From Myxococcales bacterium (GTDB lineage Bacteria > Myxococcota_A > Polyangia > Polyangiales > Polyangiaceae), in the NCBI GenBank assembly GCA_016794345.1, contig JAEUKE010000314.1:62001-126000 (forward strand): 64,000 bases of DNA, written 5' to 3'. The notes under the pieces were generated by a model. The model was given only the letters and a program-made list of their open reading frames with translations, had not been told where the DNA came from and searched no databases. Position numbers and translations under genes: made by a program. Of this stretch, positions 1 through 9,572 are shown one piece after another. Each line of letters begins with the position of its first letter. The stretch's first letter is position 1.

Positions 1-15
1 CGCTGGGGGAGCCGG

Positions 16-1338
16 GTGACGATCGACTGGTCGCGCTTCGAAAATGCCGAACGCTTCGGTCGCATTTTGCCACACCTGACGCTCTGGTCCGAACGCGCGG
101 CGTTCGACGAGCCGGACGTGTCGGCGCGCGCCTGGGTGCGCGACAACAAGGGCGCGGGCGACACGGACGCCGTGTTCCTCGTCCGGCGCTGGCACGCGCT
201 CGCGGCGGACGAGCCGGTCCGCAGCGCGTTCTACGACGACCTCGACCCGTGGCTCCGGCTCGAGCCCGGCCCCGACACCCCGGCCCGCACGCGCGAGAAA
301 CACCCGGGCATGCGCGTCGTCTTCCAGACCGGGCCGCTCGACCGGAGCCGGCCCGATCTCGCTGCCGAGATCAGGCGCGCCCCGCGTGCCGTCGCGCGCG
401 TCGTCGGCGCCGAGGCCGAGGCGCTGATCGAGCTCGCGCGGAGCGCGATGGTCCCGCGCCAGCGCGATCTCGAGGTCTTCGCGTACGCCAACCCGGAGGA
501 CGTGCGCCTCGTCGACGCGGGCGAGGGCCTCAGCTTCGCGTGTATCGGCGTCTTGCCCGAGCGCCGCTCGCTCCTCGAGGCGGTCTACGCCTTCCTCATG
601 CTCAAGAACGGCGTGGCCGTGGGCTACTCGCTCTGCACGGTGCTCTTCGGCTCCTCCGAGATTGCCTACAACGTGTTCGAGAGCTTCCGCGGCGGCGAGA
701 CGGCCAAGATCTTCGGCCGCGTCCTCGCGACGGTGCGCCACCTCTTCGGGTCGCGGTCCTTCGCCATCGACCCCTACCAGCTCGGGCATGGCAACCACGA
801 GGGCATCGCTTCGGGCGCGTTCTGGTTCTACGCCAAGCAGGGCTTTCGTCCGGTCGACCCGGGCGTCGCGGGGCTGCTCGACGCCGAGCTCCGGCAGATC
901 GCGAAGAAGAAGGGCTACCGCTCGAGCCCGGCCACCCTCGAGAAGCTCGCGCGCGCGTACGTCCTCTGGCCCGCCGGCGGCAAAGACGTGCTCGGTGTGC
1001 TCTCCGTGTCACGCGTCTCGCGCCGCGTCTCGGCGATGTTGGCGGAGCGGTTCGGCGCGGACCGCGAGCGCGCCGAGCGCGCTTGTTTCGCCGAGGCGCG
1101 CGCGCGCCTCGGCGCCTTACCGGCGGAGCTCCGCCGCTGGCCCGCGCCCGAGCGCGAGGCCTTCCGCCGCTGGGCTCCGCTCGTCGCCCTGCTCGACGTC
1201 GAGCGCTGGTCGGCGAAGGAGAAGCGCGACGCCGTCCTCGTCATCCGCGCCAAGGGCGCGCGATCGGAGGACGAGCACCTCGCGCGCTTCGAAGCGCACA
1301 AGAAGCTGAGCCGCGCGGTGCGCCGGCTCGCGCGGTGA
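16..1338 (+). CDS. Hypothetical protein with a GNAT-like central region
   Basis: Unrecognised 440-residue protein. The GTG start at 16 follows a purine-rich stretch (positions 5-11) at good spacing, so the gene is probably complete rather than cut by the window edge. The middle third (about residues 190-280) is the best-ordered part and contains GNHEGIASGAFWFYAKQGFRP-like spacing, a pattern reminiscent of acyltransferase C-terminal strands (an ASGAFWFY segment followed by QGFRP). The N-terminal 130 residues and the Arg/Ala-rich C-terminus match nothing I know. No signal peptide or membrane segment is evident, so it is probably cytoplasmic. It converges on the small secreted protein gene ending at 1400. 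The acetyltransferase reading is a weak inference; codon use is uniform and supports a real gene. Confidence 0.72.
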   Translation: MTIDWSRFENAERFGRILPHLTLWSERAAFDEPDVSARAWVRDNKGAGDTDAVFLVRRWHALAADEPVRSAFYDDLDPWLRLEPGPDTPARTREKHPGMRVVFQTGPLDRSRPDLAAEIRRAPRAVARVVGAEAEALIELARSAMVPRQRDLEVFAYANPEDVRLVDAGEGLSFACIGVLPERRSLLEAVYAFLMLKNGVAVGYSLCTVLFGSSEIAYNVFESFRGGETAKIFGRVLATVRHLFGSRSFAIDPYQLGHGNHEGIASGAFWFYAKQGFRPVDPGVAGLLDAELRQIAKKKGYRSSPATLEKLARAYVLWPAGGKDVLGVLSVSRVSRRVSAMLAERFGADRERAERACFAEARARLGALPAELRRWPAPEREAFRRWAPLVALLDVERWSAKEKRDAVLVIRAKGARSEDEHLARFEAHKKLSRAVRRLAR

Positions 1339-1399
1339 GCGAGGGGCGAGCGCTCGAGGCGGGGCCACGTCCGGCGTCGCCATGACAAGGACAGAACGG

Positions 1400-1909
1400 T
1401 CAGAATGACGAGGCCGTCGAGACGGGGCGCGCGCTCGACGTCGAGGCCGTCTGCGGGATGCTCTCGACGGCTCGCGGCATCGGCGGCATCGGCGGTATCA
1501 AGACGACCTGCGGCGCCTGCGGTGGGGCCGCGGCGCGCGAGAAGGGGATGCCCGGCTCGCGCTTGGGTGGGGCAGGGGGCGTCGCGAACGACGTCTTCGA
1601 GATCCGCTGCTCCTGGCGCGCCGCCGGCGGGAGCACGGCCTTCGCGAGCGGGCGACCCAGCGCGGGGTGCGCGACCGGGACGACGATCGGATCCGGCGCG
1701 TCGAGGGCGACGGCCGTGGTCGGCAGACCCAGGGGCTCCGGCTCGGAAGGACGCCGGAGCCAGCTCGCGTCGATCTCGAGGCGCTCGAGCGGCGCGAGCT
1801 CCCCCGCGGTCGTCGTTGGCGCCCCGCCCGCTGGGGTGCACGCCCACGTCACGCCGGCCGCCAGGGCCATCCCGACCAGGCTGAGGACTGCCACACGTTG
1901 CGTCTGCAT
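1400..1909 (-). CDS. Small exported proline-rich protein
   Basis: A 169-residue protein with an N-terminal hydrophobic stretch (about residues 7-23, VLSLVGMALAAGVTWAC) followed by Cys-24, which could be a poor lipoprotein site because Trp sits just before Ala-Cys. The rest is Pro/Ala/Ser-rich with no recognisable domain and a PPMPPMP run near the C-terminus. It starts at ATG 1909, about 107 bases before the divergently transcribed membrane protein gene. I do not recognise a family; a cell-envelope or periplasmic role is inferred only from the leader. Long open frames exist on the opposite strand, but the clean signal sequence favours this one. Confidence 0.62.
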   Translation of the reverse strand: MQTQRVAVLSLVGMALAAGVTWACTPAGGAPTTTAGELAPLERLEIDASWLRRPSEPEPLGLPTTAVALDAPDPIVVPVAHPALGRPLAKAVLPPAARQEQRISKTSFATPPAPPKREPGIPFSRAAAPPQAPQVVLIPPMPPMPRAVESIPQTASTSSARPVSTASSF

Positions 1910-2016
1910 GCACCCCTATCGCCTTTGGCCTTCGGGGCGTGACGACGAGTCGCGCTTTTTTCGGCTCGGCGGTCAGCCAGATCGGCCGGGTTCTGGGTTA
2001 GGCTGCCGCCGCCCGC

Positions 2017-3459
2017 ATGATCCGCCGTCTCCTCGCGCGCTTCCCCTGGCTTCCCGACGTCGTCACGCTCGTCGTGCTCGTCGCCGGCAGCATCTGGCGC
2101 TACCTGCACGTGTTCCGCTGGCACGACCCGCGGAAGTACGTCTACTCGGACATGCAGATGTACGTGGACCTGTCGAAGCGCATCTCGCGCCCGGACCACG
2201 TCCTCCGGATCAGCGACATCACACACCCGCCCGGGATGACGGAGCTGCTCGCCTGGGTCTACCAGCGCGACCCCCAGTTCGGGCCCATGCTCTGGATCCA
2301 GTTCCTTGTCGCGGTGCTGATCCCGCCTGCCGTGGGCGCGCTCGCCTGGCTCACGTTCGGTCGGTCCTCGGCGCGCTGGGCCGCCGTCGCCACCTCGCTC
2401 TATTTCCCGTTCGTCGACTTCGCCGGCTACTTTCTGGCGGAGAACTACCTGACGCTGTTCGCGGTCCTCTCGTTGGTCGCTTACTTCGGCGCCTTGCGCG
2501 TCTCGGAGGTCATGGCGCCGGGCGGACGCCGCACCGGGCTGATCGTCGCGATCGCCGTCCTCGGCGGCTTCCTGTTCTCCATCGCCGCGGTCATGAAGAT
2601 GGTGGCCATGCCGGCCATCGGCGGCTTCATCATCCTGCACTTCCTCTTCACACACGGGCCCTCCCGGAAGATCCGCGCCCTCGTGGTCGCTGCCGCGGTG
2701 GTCGGGTCCATCCCGCTCATGGCCTGGCAGGCGGATCGCTGCACCAAGGCGAACGAGGGCAAGTTCTGCTCGGGCTCCAACAAAGCGCCGAGCGACTTCC
2801 TGCTCGGGCACTACGGGCGCATCCAGGGCATCACCTGGAGGGATCCGAAGAAGCCGGGCCACGTCGGGTTCGGCAGCCCGGCGGCGTACCAGCACGGCTA
2901 CCGCGACAAGCCCGAGGTGCCGTTCCTCATCACGGACTCGAAGAAGAACTACGAGTACGCGTGGAAGTGGATCAAGAAGAACCCGTGGCAGTCGCTCGTC
3001 CTCGGGTTCGAGCACGTGTGGGACGCGTTCGGCGGGAGCCTCACCTGGCCGGCCGTGGCGACGAGCTACTGGCCCCACGCGCAGGCCGCACACTACGGCT
3101 TCCTCGCGTTCCTCCTCTTCCCCACGTTCATGCTCCTGGTCGACGTCGCTCGGAAGCGCGGCGTGGTGGGCCTCATCCGCTCGATGGAGCTCGCGGTGTT
3201 CGCGCCTCTCTTCGGCGTGATCCTCAGCATCTTCGTCGCGACCGGCGAGACGCGTTACCGCATCCCCTGGGACGCGACGTTCCTCATCCTCGGGATGGAG
3301 TTCTTCCGCAGGCTGCGCATCCCGCTGCGCGAGGTGACCGAGCCGAAGCCCGAGGAGACGGCTGCGGCGCCCGAGCCGAAGCCCGCCGCGAAGGCGGCGC
3401 CCGCGAAGCAGCCCGAGGAGCCGGCCGCGGCCGAGGCGGAGGCCGCGGAGGCGTCGTGA
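2017..3459 (+). CDS. GT-C-type polytopic membrane protein (putative glycosyltransferase)
   Basis: A 480-residue integral membrane protein with about eight to nine hydrophobic segments. An acidic motif follows the first membrane segment (YSDMQMYVDL, about residues 44-53), the layout of GT-C glycosyltransferases of the PMT/ArnT type, which use lipid-linked sugars at the outer face of the inner membrane. The last ~45 residues are Ala/Pro/Glu/Lys low complexity. The stop overlaps the GTG of the downstream response regulator by 4 bases, so the three genes to 5580 are probably one transcript. The coupling suggests that a phosphate- or envelope-responsive two-component pair is co-expressed with a surface-glycan enzyme. 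The exact donor and acceptor cannot be told from sequence. Confidence 0.8.
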   Translation: MIRRLLARFPWLPDVVTLVVLVAGSIWRYLHVFRWHDPRKYVYSDMQMYVDLSKRISRPDHVLRISDITHPPGMTELLAWVYQRDPQFGPMLWIQFLVAVLIPPAVGALAWLTFGRSSARWAAVATSLYFPFVDFAGYFLAENYLTLFAVLSLVAYFGALRVSEVMAPGGRRTGLIVAIAVLGGFLFSIAAVMKMVAMPAIGGFIILHFLFTHGPSRKIRALVVAAAVVGSIPLMAWQADRCTKANEGKFCSGSNKAPSDFLLGHYGRIQGITWRDPKKPGHVGFGSPAAYQHGYRDKPEVPFLITDSKKNYEYAWKWIKKNPWQSLVLGFEHVWDAFGGSLTWPAVATSYWPHAQAAHYGFLAFLLFPTFMLLVDVARKRGVVGLIRSMELAVFAPLFGVILSIFVATGETRYRIPWDATFLILGMEFFRRLRIPLREVTEPKPEETAAAPEPKPAAKAAPAKQPEEPAAAEAEAAEAS

Positions 3460-4178
3460 GCGCCGAGGTCCGCGAGAGGGTCGTCGTCGTCGACGACGAA
3501 GAGGCCTTCCGCGATCTCCTCACGTTCAACCTGACCGAAGCCGGCATGGAGGCCGAGGCGGCCGCCACCGGCGTCGAAGGACTCGCGGCCGTCCAGCGGA
3601 TCAGGCCGGCCGTCGTGATCCTGGATCTCATGCTCCCCGACGTTTCCGGCACCGAGGTCTGCCGGCGCCTCCGGGCCGACCCTGCCACGGCCGACGTGGG
3701 CGTGCTGATGCTGACCGCTCGCGGCGAGGAATATGACAGAATCGTCGGGTTCGAGGTCGGGGCCGACGACTACGTCGTCAAGCCGTTCAGCGTCCGCGAG
3801 GTCGTGTTGCGCGTGCGAGCCCTGGCCCGCCGCACCTTCGAGCGGAGGCAAGCGTCGAGCGCGCTCGACGGCGGGCGGCGGCTCGAGCACGGAGGGCTGG
3901 AGGTGGATCCGACCCGGCACCGCGTCTTCTTGGGCGGCGAGGAGGTGTCGCTCCGCCCCCTCGAGTTCAAGCTCCTCGCCCTCTTCCTCGAGAACCCCGG
4001 GCGCGTCTTCTCCCGGGCGGACCTGCTGGAGGAGGTCTGGGGCATGCCACGCGACCTCAGCACGCGCACCGTCGATACGCACATCCGCAGGCTGCGGAGC
4101 CGGCTCGGTCCCCACGAGGACGCCATCGAGACCGTGCCCGGTTTCGGCTATCGCCTGAAGGACCGTTCGGGGGGCTGA
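3456..4178 (+). CDS. PhoB/OmpR-family response regulator
   Basis: A 240-residue two-domain regulator. The receiver domain (residues 8-120) has the acidic pocket D13/D14, phosphoacceptor D57 in VVILDLMLPDV, T87 and K109 in the VKPF motif. A winged-helix DNA-binding domain (about residues 140-236) ends with the typical VRGFGYR-like segment, here VPGFGYRL. The GTG start overlaps the upstream stop (GTGA), and the sensor kinase starts 4 bases after the stop. A much longer open frame runs through this region, but its N-terminal part overlaps the membrane protein gene in another frame and is not coding. Phosphorylation by the next gene product is expected; the target regulon is unknown. Confidence 0.93.
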   Translation: MSAEVRERVVVVDDEEAFRDLLTFNLTEAGMEAEAAATGVEGLAAVQRIRPAVVILDLMLPDVSGTEVCRRLRADPATADVGVLMLTARGEEYDRIVGFEVGADDYVVKPFSVREVVLRVRALARRTFERRQASSALDGGRRLEHGGLEVDPTRHRVFLGGEEVSLRPLEFKLLALFLENPGRVFSRADLLEEVWGMPRDLSTRTVDTHIRRLRSRLGPHEDAIETVPGFGYRLKDRSGG

Positions 4179-4182
4179 GCCA

Positions 4183-5580
4183 TTGCTCCTGACCTTCCGG
4201 ACCAAGCTCCTCTTCAGCCACGTCGCGCTCATCGTCGCGGTCGTGGCCCTCGTGAGCTTCGTCCTCGAGCGGTCGCTCGCCGCCGATCTCGAGCAGCAGC
4301 GCGACCAGCGCCTCGTCGAGCAGGCGCGGGGCTCGACGGAGTGGGTGAGCTCCGGCAGGCACCCCGAGCGCGTCGCGAGCCGTCTCGCCGCCATCGTGCA
4401 AGCCGAGGTCGCCATCTTCGACAAGACCGGCTGCATCGTCGGGAGCTCGACGGATGAAGACGACGTGACGGACGCGGACGGCCGGTGCCTCCCTCCGCCG
4501 CTCGTGGCCGAGGCGCGAGAGGTCGGGCTCGGCCGAGGGGCGCGCGTGCGAGGGGAAGACCGGCTGCACGACGTCGCCGTGCTCGCGGCGGACGGGCTCG
4601 TGGTGCGCCTCTCCGTCTCGAGCCGGGAGATCGAGGGGCCGATCGCGGCCATGCGGCGTCGTCTCGCGTTTGCGGCGGTCGTCGCCGGCGCCGCGGCGCT
4701 CGTCCTGGGGCTGTTCGCGTCGCGGCTCGCGTCACGCCCGCTCCGATCCATGGCCGATCAAGCGCGCCGGATCGCGCATGGGCACTACGACGTCCGCTTC
4801 CCGAAGCTGCCGCGGGACGAGTTCGGCAACCTCGCAGACACGCTCGCCGCGCTGGCCAAGCAGCTCGAGGCCGACATGCTCCGGATCTCCAGGCTCGAGG
4901 CCACGCGTCGCGACTTCGTCGCGAACGTCACCCACGAGCTCCGGACGCCGGTCGCCGCGATGCAGGGCCTGGCCGAGACGCTGCTGCACGGCGACGTCGC
5001 CGCGGACAAGGCGCAGCGGTTCACCGTCCTCCTGCATCGCCACGCCCAGCGCCTCTCGGCGCTGATCGACAGCCTGCTCCGCCTCGCGGAGCTCGACAGC
5101 GGCGCAGAGGAGGCGCCGCCGAGCGCGCCGGTGGCCGTGCTCGGCATCGCCCGCGAGGTGGAGGAGACCCTGAGGAGTCGGGCCGCCGAGAGCCAGATGG
5201 AGATCGCGCTCGACATCGACGAGCGCGCCGTCGCGCGCGCGGACGCCGGGCGGCTCGAGCAGGTGCTCGTGAACCTGTGTGACAACGCCATCAAATACGG
5301 CAAGCCCGGCGGCACGGTCACCATCGGCGCGCGCCAAAACGGAGACAAAACTGTCATCTTCGTCCGCGACGACGGCGAGGGGGTCGCGGCGGACCACTTG
5401 CCGCGCCTGTTCGAGCGCTTCTACCGGGTCGACGTGGGCCGCTCGCGCGAGAAGGGCGGAGCGGGGCTGGGGCTGAGCATCGTGAAGCACCTCGTCGAGT
5501 CGATGGAGGGAAGCGTGCGGATCGAGAGCGTCGTCGGTCGCGGGACCACGATCACGGTGGACCTCCCGGCGGTCACCTGA
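4183..5580 (+). CDS. PhoR-like membrane sensor histidine kinase
   Basis: A 465-residue kinase starting at TTG 4183, 4 bases after the response-regulator stop. Segments in order: membrane helix (about 10-27), a periplasmic sensor of ~130 residues, second helix (about 161-180), HAMP linker (181-235), a dimerisation domain with phosphoacceptor H251 in VTHELRTP, then the ATPase domain with N box NLCDNAIKYG, DDGEGV and GAGLGLSIVKH. This is the PhoR/ResE architecture and it should phosphorylate the regulator encoded just upstream. The periplasmic part contains two Cys residues (about 84 and 102) that could form a disulfide. The signal sensed is unknown. Confidence 0.93.
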   Translation: MLLTFRTKLLFSHVALIVAVVALVSFVLERSLAADLEQQRDQRLVEQARGSTEWVSSGRHPERVASRLAAIVQAEVAIFDKTGCIVGSSTDEDDVTDADGRCLPPPLVAEAREVGLGRGARVRGEDRLHDVAVLAADGLVVRLSVSSREIEGPIAAMRRRLAFAAVVAGAAALVLGLFASRLASRPLRSMADQARRIAHGHYDVRFPKLPRDEFGNLADTLAALAKQLEADMLRISRLEATRRDFVANVTHELRTPVAAMQGLAETLLHGDVAADKAQRFTVLLHRHAQRLSALIDSLLRLAELDSGAEEAPPSAPVAVLGIAREVEETLRSRAAESQMEIALDIDERAVARADAGRLEQVLVNLCDNAIKYGKPGGTVTIGARQNGDKTVIFVRDDGEGVAADHLPRLFERFYRVDVGRSREKGGAGLGLSIVKHLVESMEGSVRIESVVGRGTTITVDLPAVT

Positions 5581-5657
5581 GCCGGAGCCCACCCGGGCCG
5601 GAGCGAGCAGCTCCCGTCGCGTAAGGATCGTCCGGCCTCTTCCCCTGAGCGAAACGA

Positions 5658-5686
5658 GAGAAACGCGGCGCTTCTCCGCGTTTCTC
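5658..5686 (+). terminator. Hairpin after the two-component operon
   Basis: A perfect 11-base stem GAGAAACGCGG / CCGCGTTTCTC with a 7-base loop lies 77 bases after the kinase stop. There is no long T run directly after it, so it may be a weak intrinsic terminator or a transcript-end stabiliser. The rest of the 5581-5816 gap shows nothing definite. Confidence 0.5.
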
Positions 5687-5816
5687 GGGAGACCGCAAGT
5701 CTCTCGGGATCGCGCAGCCGCTTCGCGTTCAGGCGCTGCGCTCGCGTGCTTTGCGCGTTTTCTGCCCTGTGCTTGAAGCCAGAGCGATTGGCACGAGATT
5801 CGCCAAGGCGCGGCGC

Positions 5817-6971
5817 ATGAAGCGAGCTCTGGTTTTCGCGTCCCTCTCGGTTCTGACGGTCTTGTTGGGTTGTGGCGACAGCGGCGGTCAGAAGACCGCG
5901 CCGGCCGCCTCGGGCAGCGCCAAGAAGCCGGCTGCCTCGGCCGCAGGCTCGGCGAAGGCGGCCTCGGGCCCGAAGCCGATCGATCGAAAGAACCTGGCCG
6001 TGTTCGAGCAGCTGCCGAAGGAGTCGAAGAGCGACAAGAACCCCGCCACGCCGGCGAAGGTCGCGCTCGGTCGCCAGCTCTACTTCGACACGCGGCTCTC
6101 GAAGAACCACGACGTGTCCTGCAACACCTGCCATAACCTCGAGACGTACGGCGTCGACAACAAGCCGGTCTCCGAAGGCCACGGCAAGCAGAAGGGCACG
6201 CGGAACTCCCCGACGGTCTACGGCGCCGCGCTGCACACGGTGCAGTTCTGGGACGGGCGCGCCGCCGACGTCGAAGAGCAAGCCACGGGGCCCATCGTCA
6301 ACCCGGTCGAGATGGCCGCGGACGAGAAGCGTGTGGTCGAGACCCTGACGAGCATCCCCGAGTACAAGAAGGCATTCGAGGAGTCCTTCCCGGACGAGAA
6401 GGAGGCGGTCACGCTGGTCAATGTCGGCAAGGCGATCGGTGCGTTCGAGCGGACGCTCCTCGTCAGCGGCAAGTGGGACAAGTACCTCGCCGGTGACGAC
6501 GCGGCCCTCTCGCAGGACGAGAAGAACGGCCTCTCCGTGTTCATGGATAGCGGGTGCACGAGCTGCCACGGCGGCGCGATGGTCGGCGGCAACATGCTGA
6601 TGAAGCTCGGCGCGGTGAAGCCGTGGACCGACGAGAAGGACAAGGGGAAGTTCGAGGTGACGAAGGACGAGAAGGACAAGATGTTCTTCAAGGTCCCCAC
6701 GCTGCGGAACGTCGCCAAGACCGCTCCGTACTTCCATGACGGCTCCGTCAGCGATCTCGGCGAGGCCGTGAAGAAGATGGCCTTCCACCAGAACGGCCTC
6801 GAGATCAGCGCCGACGAGATCAAGGCGGTCGTCGCGTTCCTCGGAGCGCTCACCGTCGAGATCCCCGCGGAGATGACAAAGGCCCCGGAGCTGCCGAAGA
6901 GCACCCCGAAGACGCCGAAGCCCGACCCCGCGGTCGCGTCGGCGGCCGGCGAGGAGAAGAAGGGCGGCTGA
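5817..6971 (+). CDS. Di-haem cytochrome c peroxidase family lipoprotein
   Basis: A 384-residue exported protein. I chose ATG 5817 because it begins a clean lipoprotein signal (VLTVLLGC, Cys-19); an in-frame upstream ATG would add 22 residues and spoil it. After an Ala/Gly/Lys linker (25-55) come two c-type haem sites, CNTCH (residues 102-106) and CTSCHGG (247-253), the CCP/MauG layout. The RNSPTVYGAA and FWDGRAADVEEQA segments are typical of bacterial peroxidases that reduce hydrogen peroxide in the periplasm with electrons from small cytochromes. It is larger than minimal CCPs because of the linker and a Pro/Lys-rich tail. It stands alone, ended by a strong terminator. Confidence 0.92.
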   Translation: MKRALVFASLSVLTVLLGCGDSGGQKTAPAASGSAKKPAASAAGSAKAASGPKPIDRKNLAVFEQLPKESKSDKNPATPAKVALGRQLYFDTRLSKNHDVSCNTCHNLETYGVDNKPVSEGHGKQKGTRNSPTVYGAALHTVQFWDGRAADVEEQATGPIVNPVEMAADEKRVVETLTSIPEYKKAFEESFPDEKEAVTLVNVGKAIGAFERTLLVSGKWDKYLAGDDAALSQDEKNGLSVFMDSGCTSCHGGAMVGGNMLMKLGAVKPWTDEKDKGKFEVTKDEKDKMFFKVPTLRNVAKTAPYFHDGSVSDLGEAVKKMAFHQNGLEISADEIKAVVAFLGALTVEIPAEMTKAPELPKSTPKTPKPDPAVASAAGEEKKGG

Positions 6972-6992
6972 GCCGAAGCCCGGCCCATAGAC

Positions 6993-7036
6993 GAGGCCTG
7001 AGTCCCCCAAGTGGTGGGATTCAGGCCTCTTTTCTT
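6993..7036 (+). terminator. Strong intrinsic terminator
   Basis: A 14-base stem (GAGGCCTGAGTCCC with GGGATTCAGGCCTC, one G-T pair) around a short loop is followed by TTTTCTTT. It ends the peroxidase transcript and insulates the regulator gene starting at 7113. It is the clearest Rho-independent terminator in the window. Confidence 0.92.
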
Positions 7037-7071
7037 TGAGGCGCCGCCCCGGTCAGCCGAGCCGCGCGGTC

Positions 7072-7105
7072 TCTATTTGCTTTCATGCACAAATCTGCAA
7101 ATAGA
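7072..7105. promoter_or_regulatory. Perfect 9-base inverted repeat, likely autoregulatory operator
   Basis: TCTATTTGC and GCAAATAGA form a perfect inverted repeat separated by 16 bases, ending 7 bases before the ATG of the ArsR-type regulator. The arms are AT-rich in a region of about 70% GC, so chance is unlikely. The length and symmetry suit a dimeric winged-helix ArsR repressor; binding here would block transcription or translation of the regulator-ahcY operon. Confidence 0.72.
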
Positions 7106-7112
7106 TACCGCG

Positions 7113-8149
7113 ATGCACGGCGAGCCCGAGACGACGGCCAGCTCGACCCTCGCGGAGGTCCCGCGGTGGGAGCTCTATCGTCTCCTGGCCGATCCGGTGC
7201 GGGTCCGCCTGCTCGCGCTCGTGGCGGACGAGGAGCTCGCGGTCGGGGAGCTGGCGGAGCTGCTCGGTGAAGGTCAGCCCAAGGTCTCGCGCCACGGGAC
7301 GTCGCTCCGCGAGGCCGGCCTCGTCACCGCCCGCAAACACGGCACCTGGGTGCTCTACCGGATCGCGTCCCACGTCGCGAACGATCCGGTCGTGGCCGAC
7401 GCGCTCCGCGCCGGGCGGGAGCTCTGTGAGGAGGACGGGACGCGCGCGCGCGCCGTCGCGCTCGTTCGGGCGCGCGACGCCCGCGCGCGCGAGTTCTTCG
7501 CGCGCGTGAGCCGCCCACCGGCGGAGCCGGAGCCCCCGCGCGAGCTCGGCGCGTACCTCGCGGCGCTCGCGCCGCTCCTGCGGTCGTCCCGCGTCGCGGT
7601 GGACGCCGGCACGGGCGACGGCGCATTGCTCGAGGTGCTCTCGCCGCTCTTCGAGCACGTCATCGCGGTCGACCGCTCGGAGGCACGCCTGCGCGCTGCG
7701 CGCGCCCGCGCCGAACGGCACGCGCTCTCGAACGTGGTCTTCGTGGACGACGAGCTCGACGGCGACAAGCTCGCCCGCGCCGTGCGGGACGCCGGCGGGG
7801 CCGATCTGGTGTTCGCCTCGCGCGTCCTCCACCACGCCCCGCAGCCCGAGCGCGTGGTGAAGGCGCTCGCCGCTCTCCTGGCGGCGCCGGGCTGGGGGAA
7901 GCCGGGCGGCGCGCTCGTCGTCCTCGACTACGTTCCTCACGACGATCTCGCGTTGAAAGACGCGCAGGCGGATCTCTGGCTCGGCTTCTCGGCCGACGAG
8001 CTGACGGGGTTCGCGAAGGGCGCCTCGCTCGAGCGCGTCCGCGTCCTGCCCATCCCACAAGCGTTCCGGGGCGACGGCCCCGATCGAGACCTCGACTGGC
8101 ATGCGCTCGTCGCGCACCGGCCGGTCAACCAACCAGAGAGAGAAGAACA

Positions 8150-8153
<4 letters not shown>
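7113..8153 (+). CDS. ArsR-family regulator fused to a SAM/SAH-binding methyltransferase domain (SahR-like)
   Basis: A 346-residue fusion. Residues about 18-95 form an ArsR winged helix (LLADPVRVRLLALVADEEL, then a recognition helix around QPKVSRHGTSLREAG). Residues about 155-335 are a class-I methyltransferase fold with motif I DAGTGDG at 164-170. ATG 7113 is chosen because the ArsR domain begins there and the operator-like repeat lies just upstream. The stop overlaps the ahcY start (ATGA). The known SahR regulators of SAH recycling are ArsR proteins, some with such a domain, linked to ahcY; the layout suggests the methyltransferase fold senses SAH or SAM. It could also be an active methyltransferase. 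Confidence 0.88.
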
Positions 8154-9460
<1,307 letters not shown>

Positions 9461-9477
9461 TCGCGGGCGAGCACGAC

Positions 9478-9516
9478 TCGAACGGCGAGCGCTCCGGCGC
9501 TCGCCGCGTTCGTTTT
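9478..9516 (+). terminator. Terminator hairpin after ahcY
   Basis: A perfect 10-base stem CGGCGAGCGC / GCGCTCGCCG (9483-9492 and 9497-9506) around the tetraloop TCCG is followed by GCGTTCGTTTTG. It lies between the convergent ahcY and M16 peptidase genes, and the T run favours use by the plus strand. Confidence 0.75.
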
Positions 9517-9572
9517 GTCGGCGGCGAGGCCCCGCGCGACGGCGCGCCCCGAGCCCGCCGCGCTCGCGACCC

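Noticed and set aside
1458..4178. A 906-codon open frame spanning three genes
   Set aside because: Only its last 240 codons (from GTG 3456) are a response regulator; the rest is a GC-rich shadow of the membrane protein gene in another phase.
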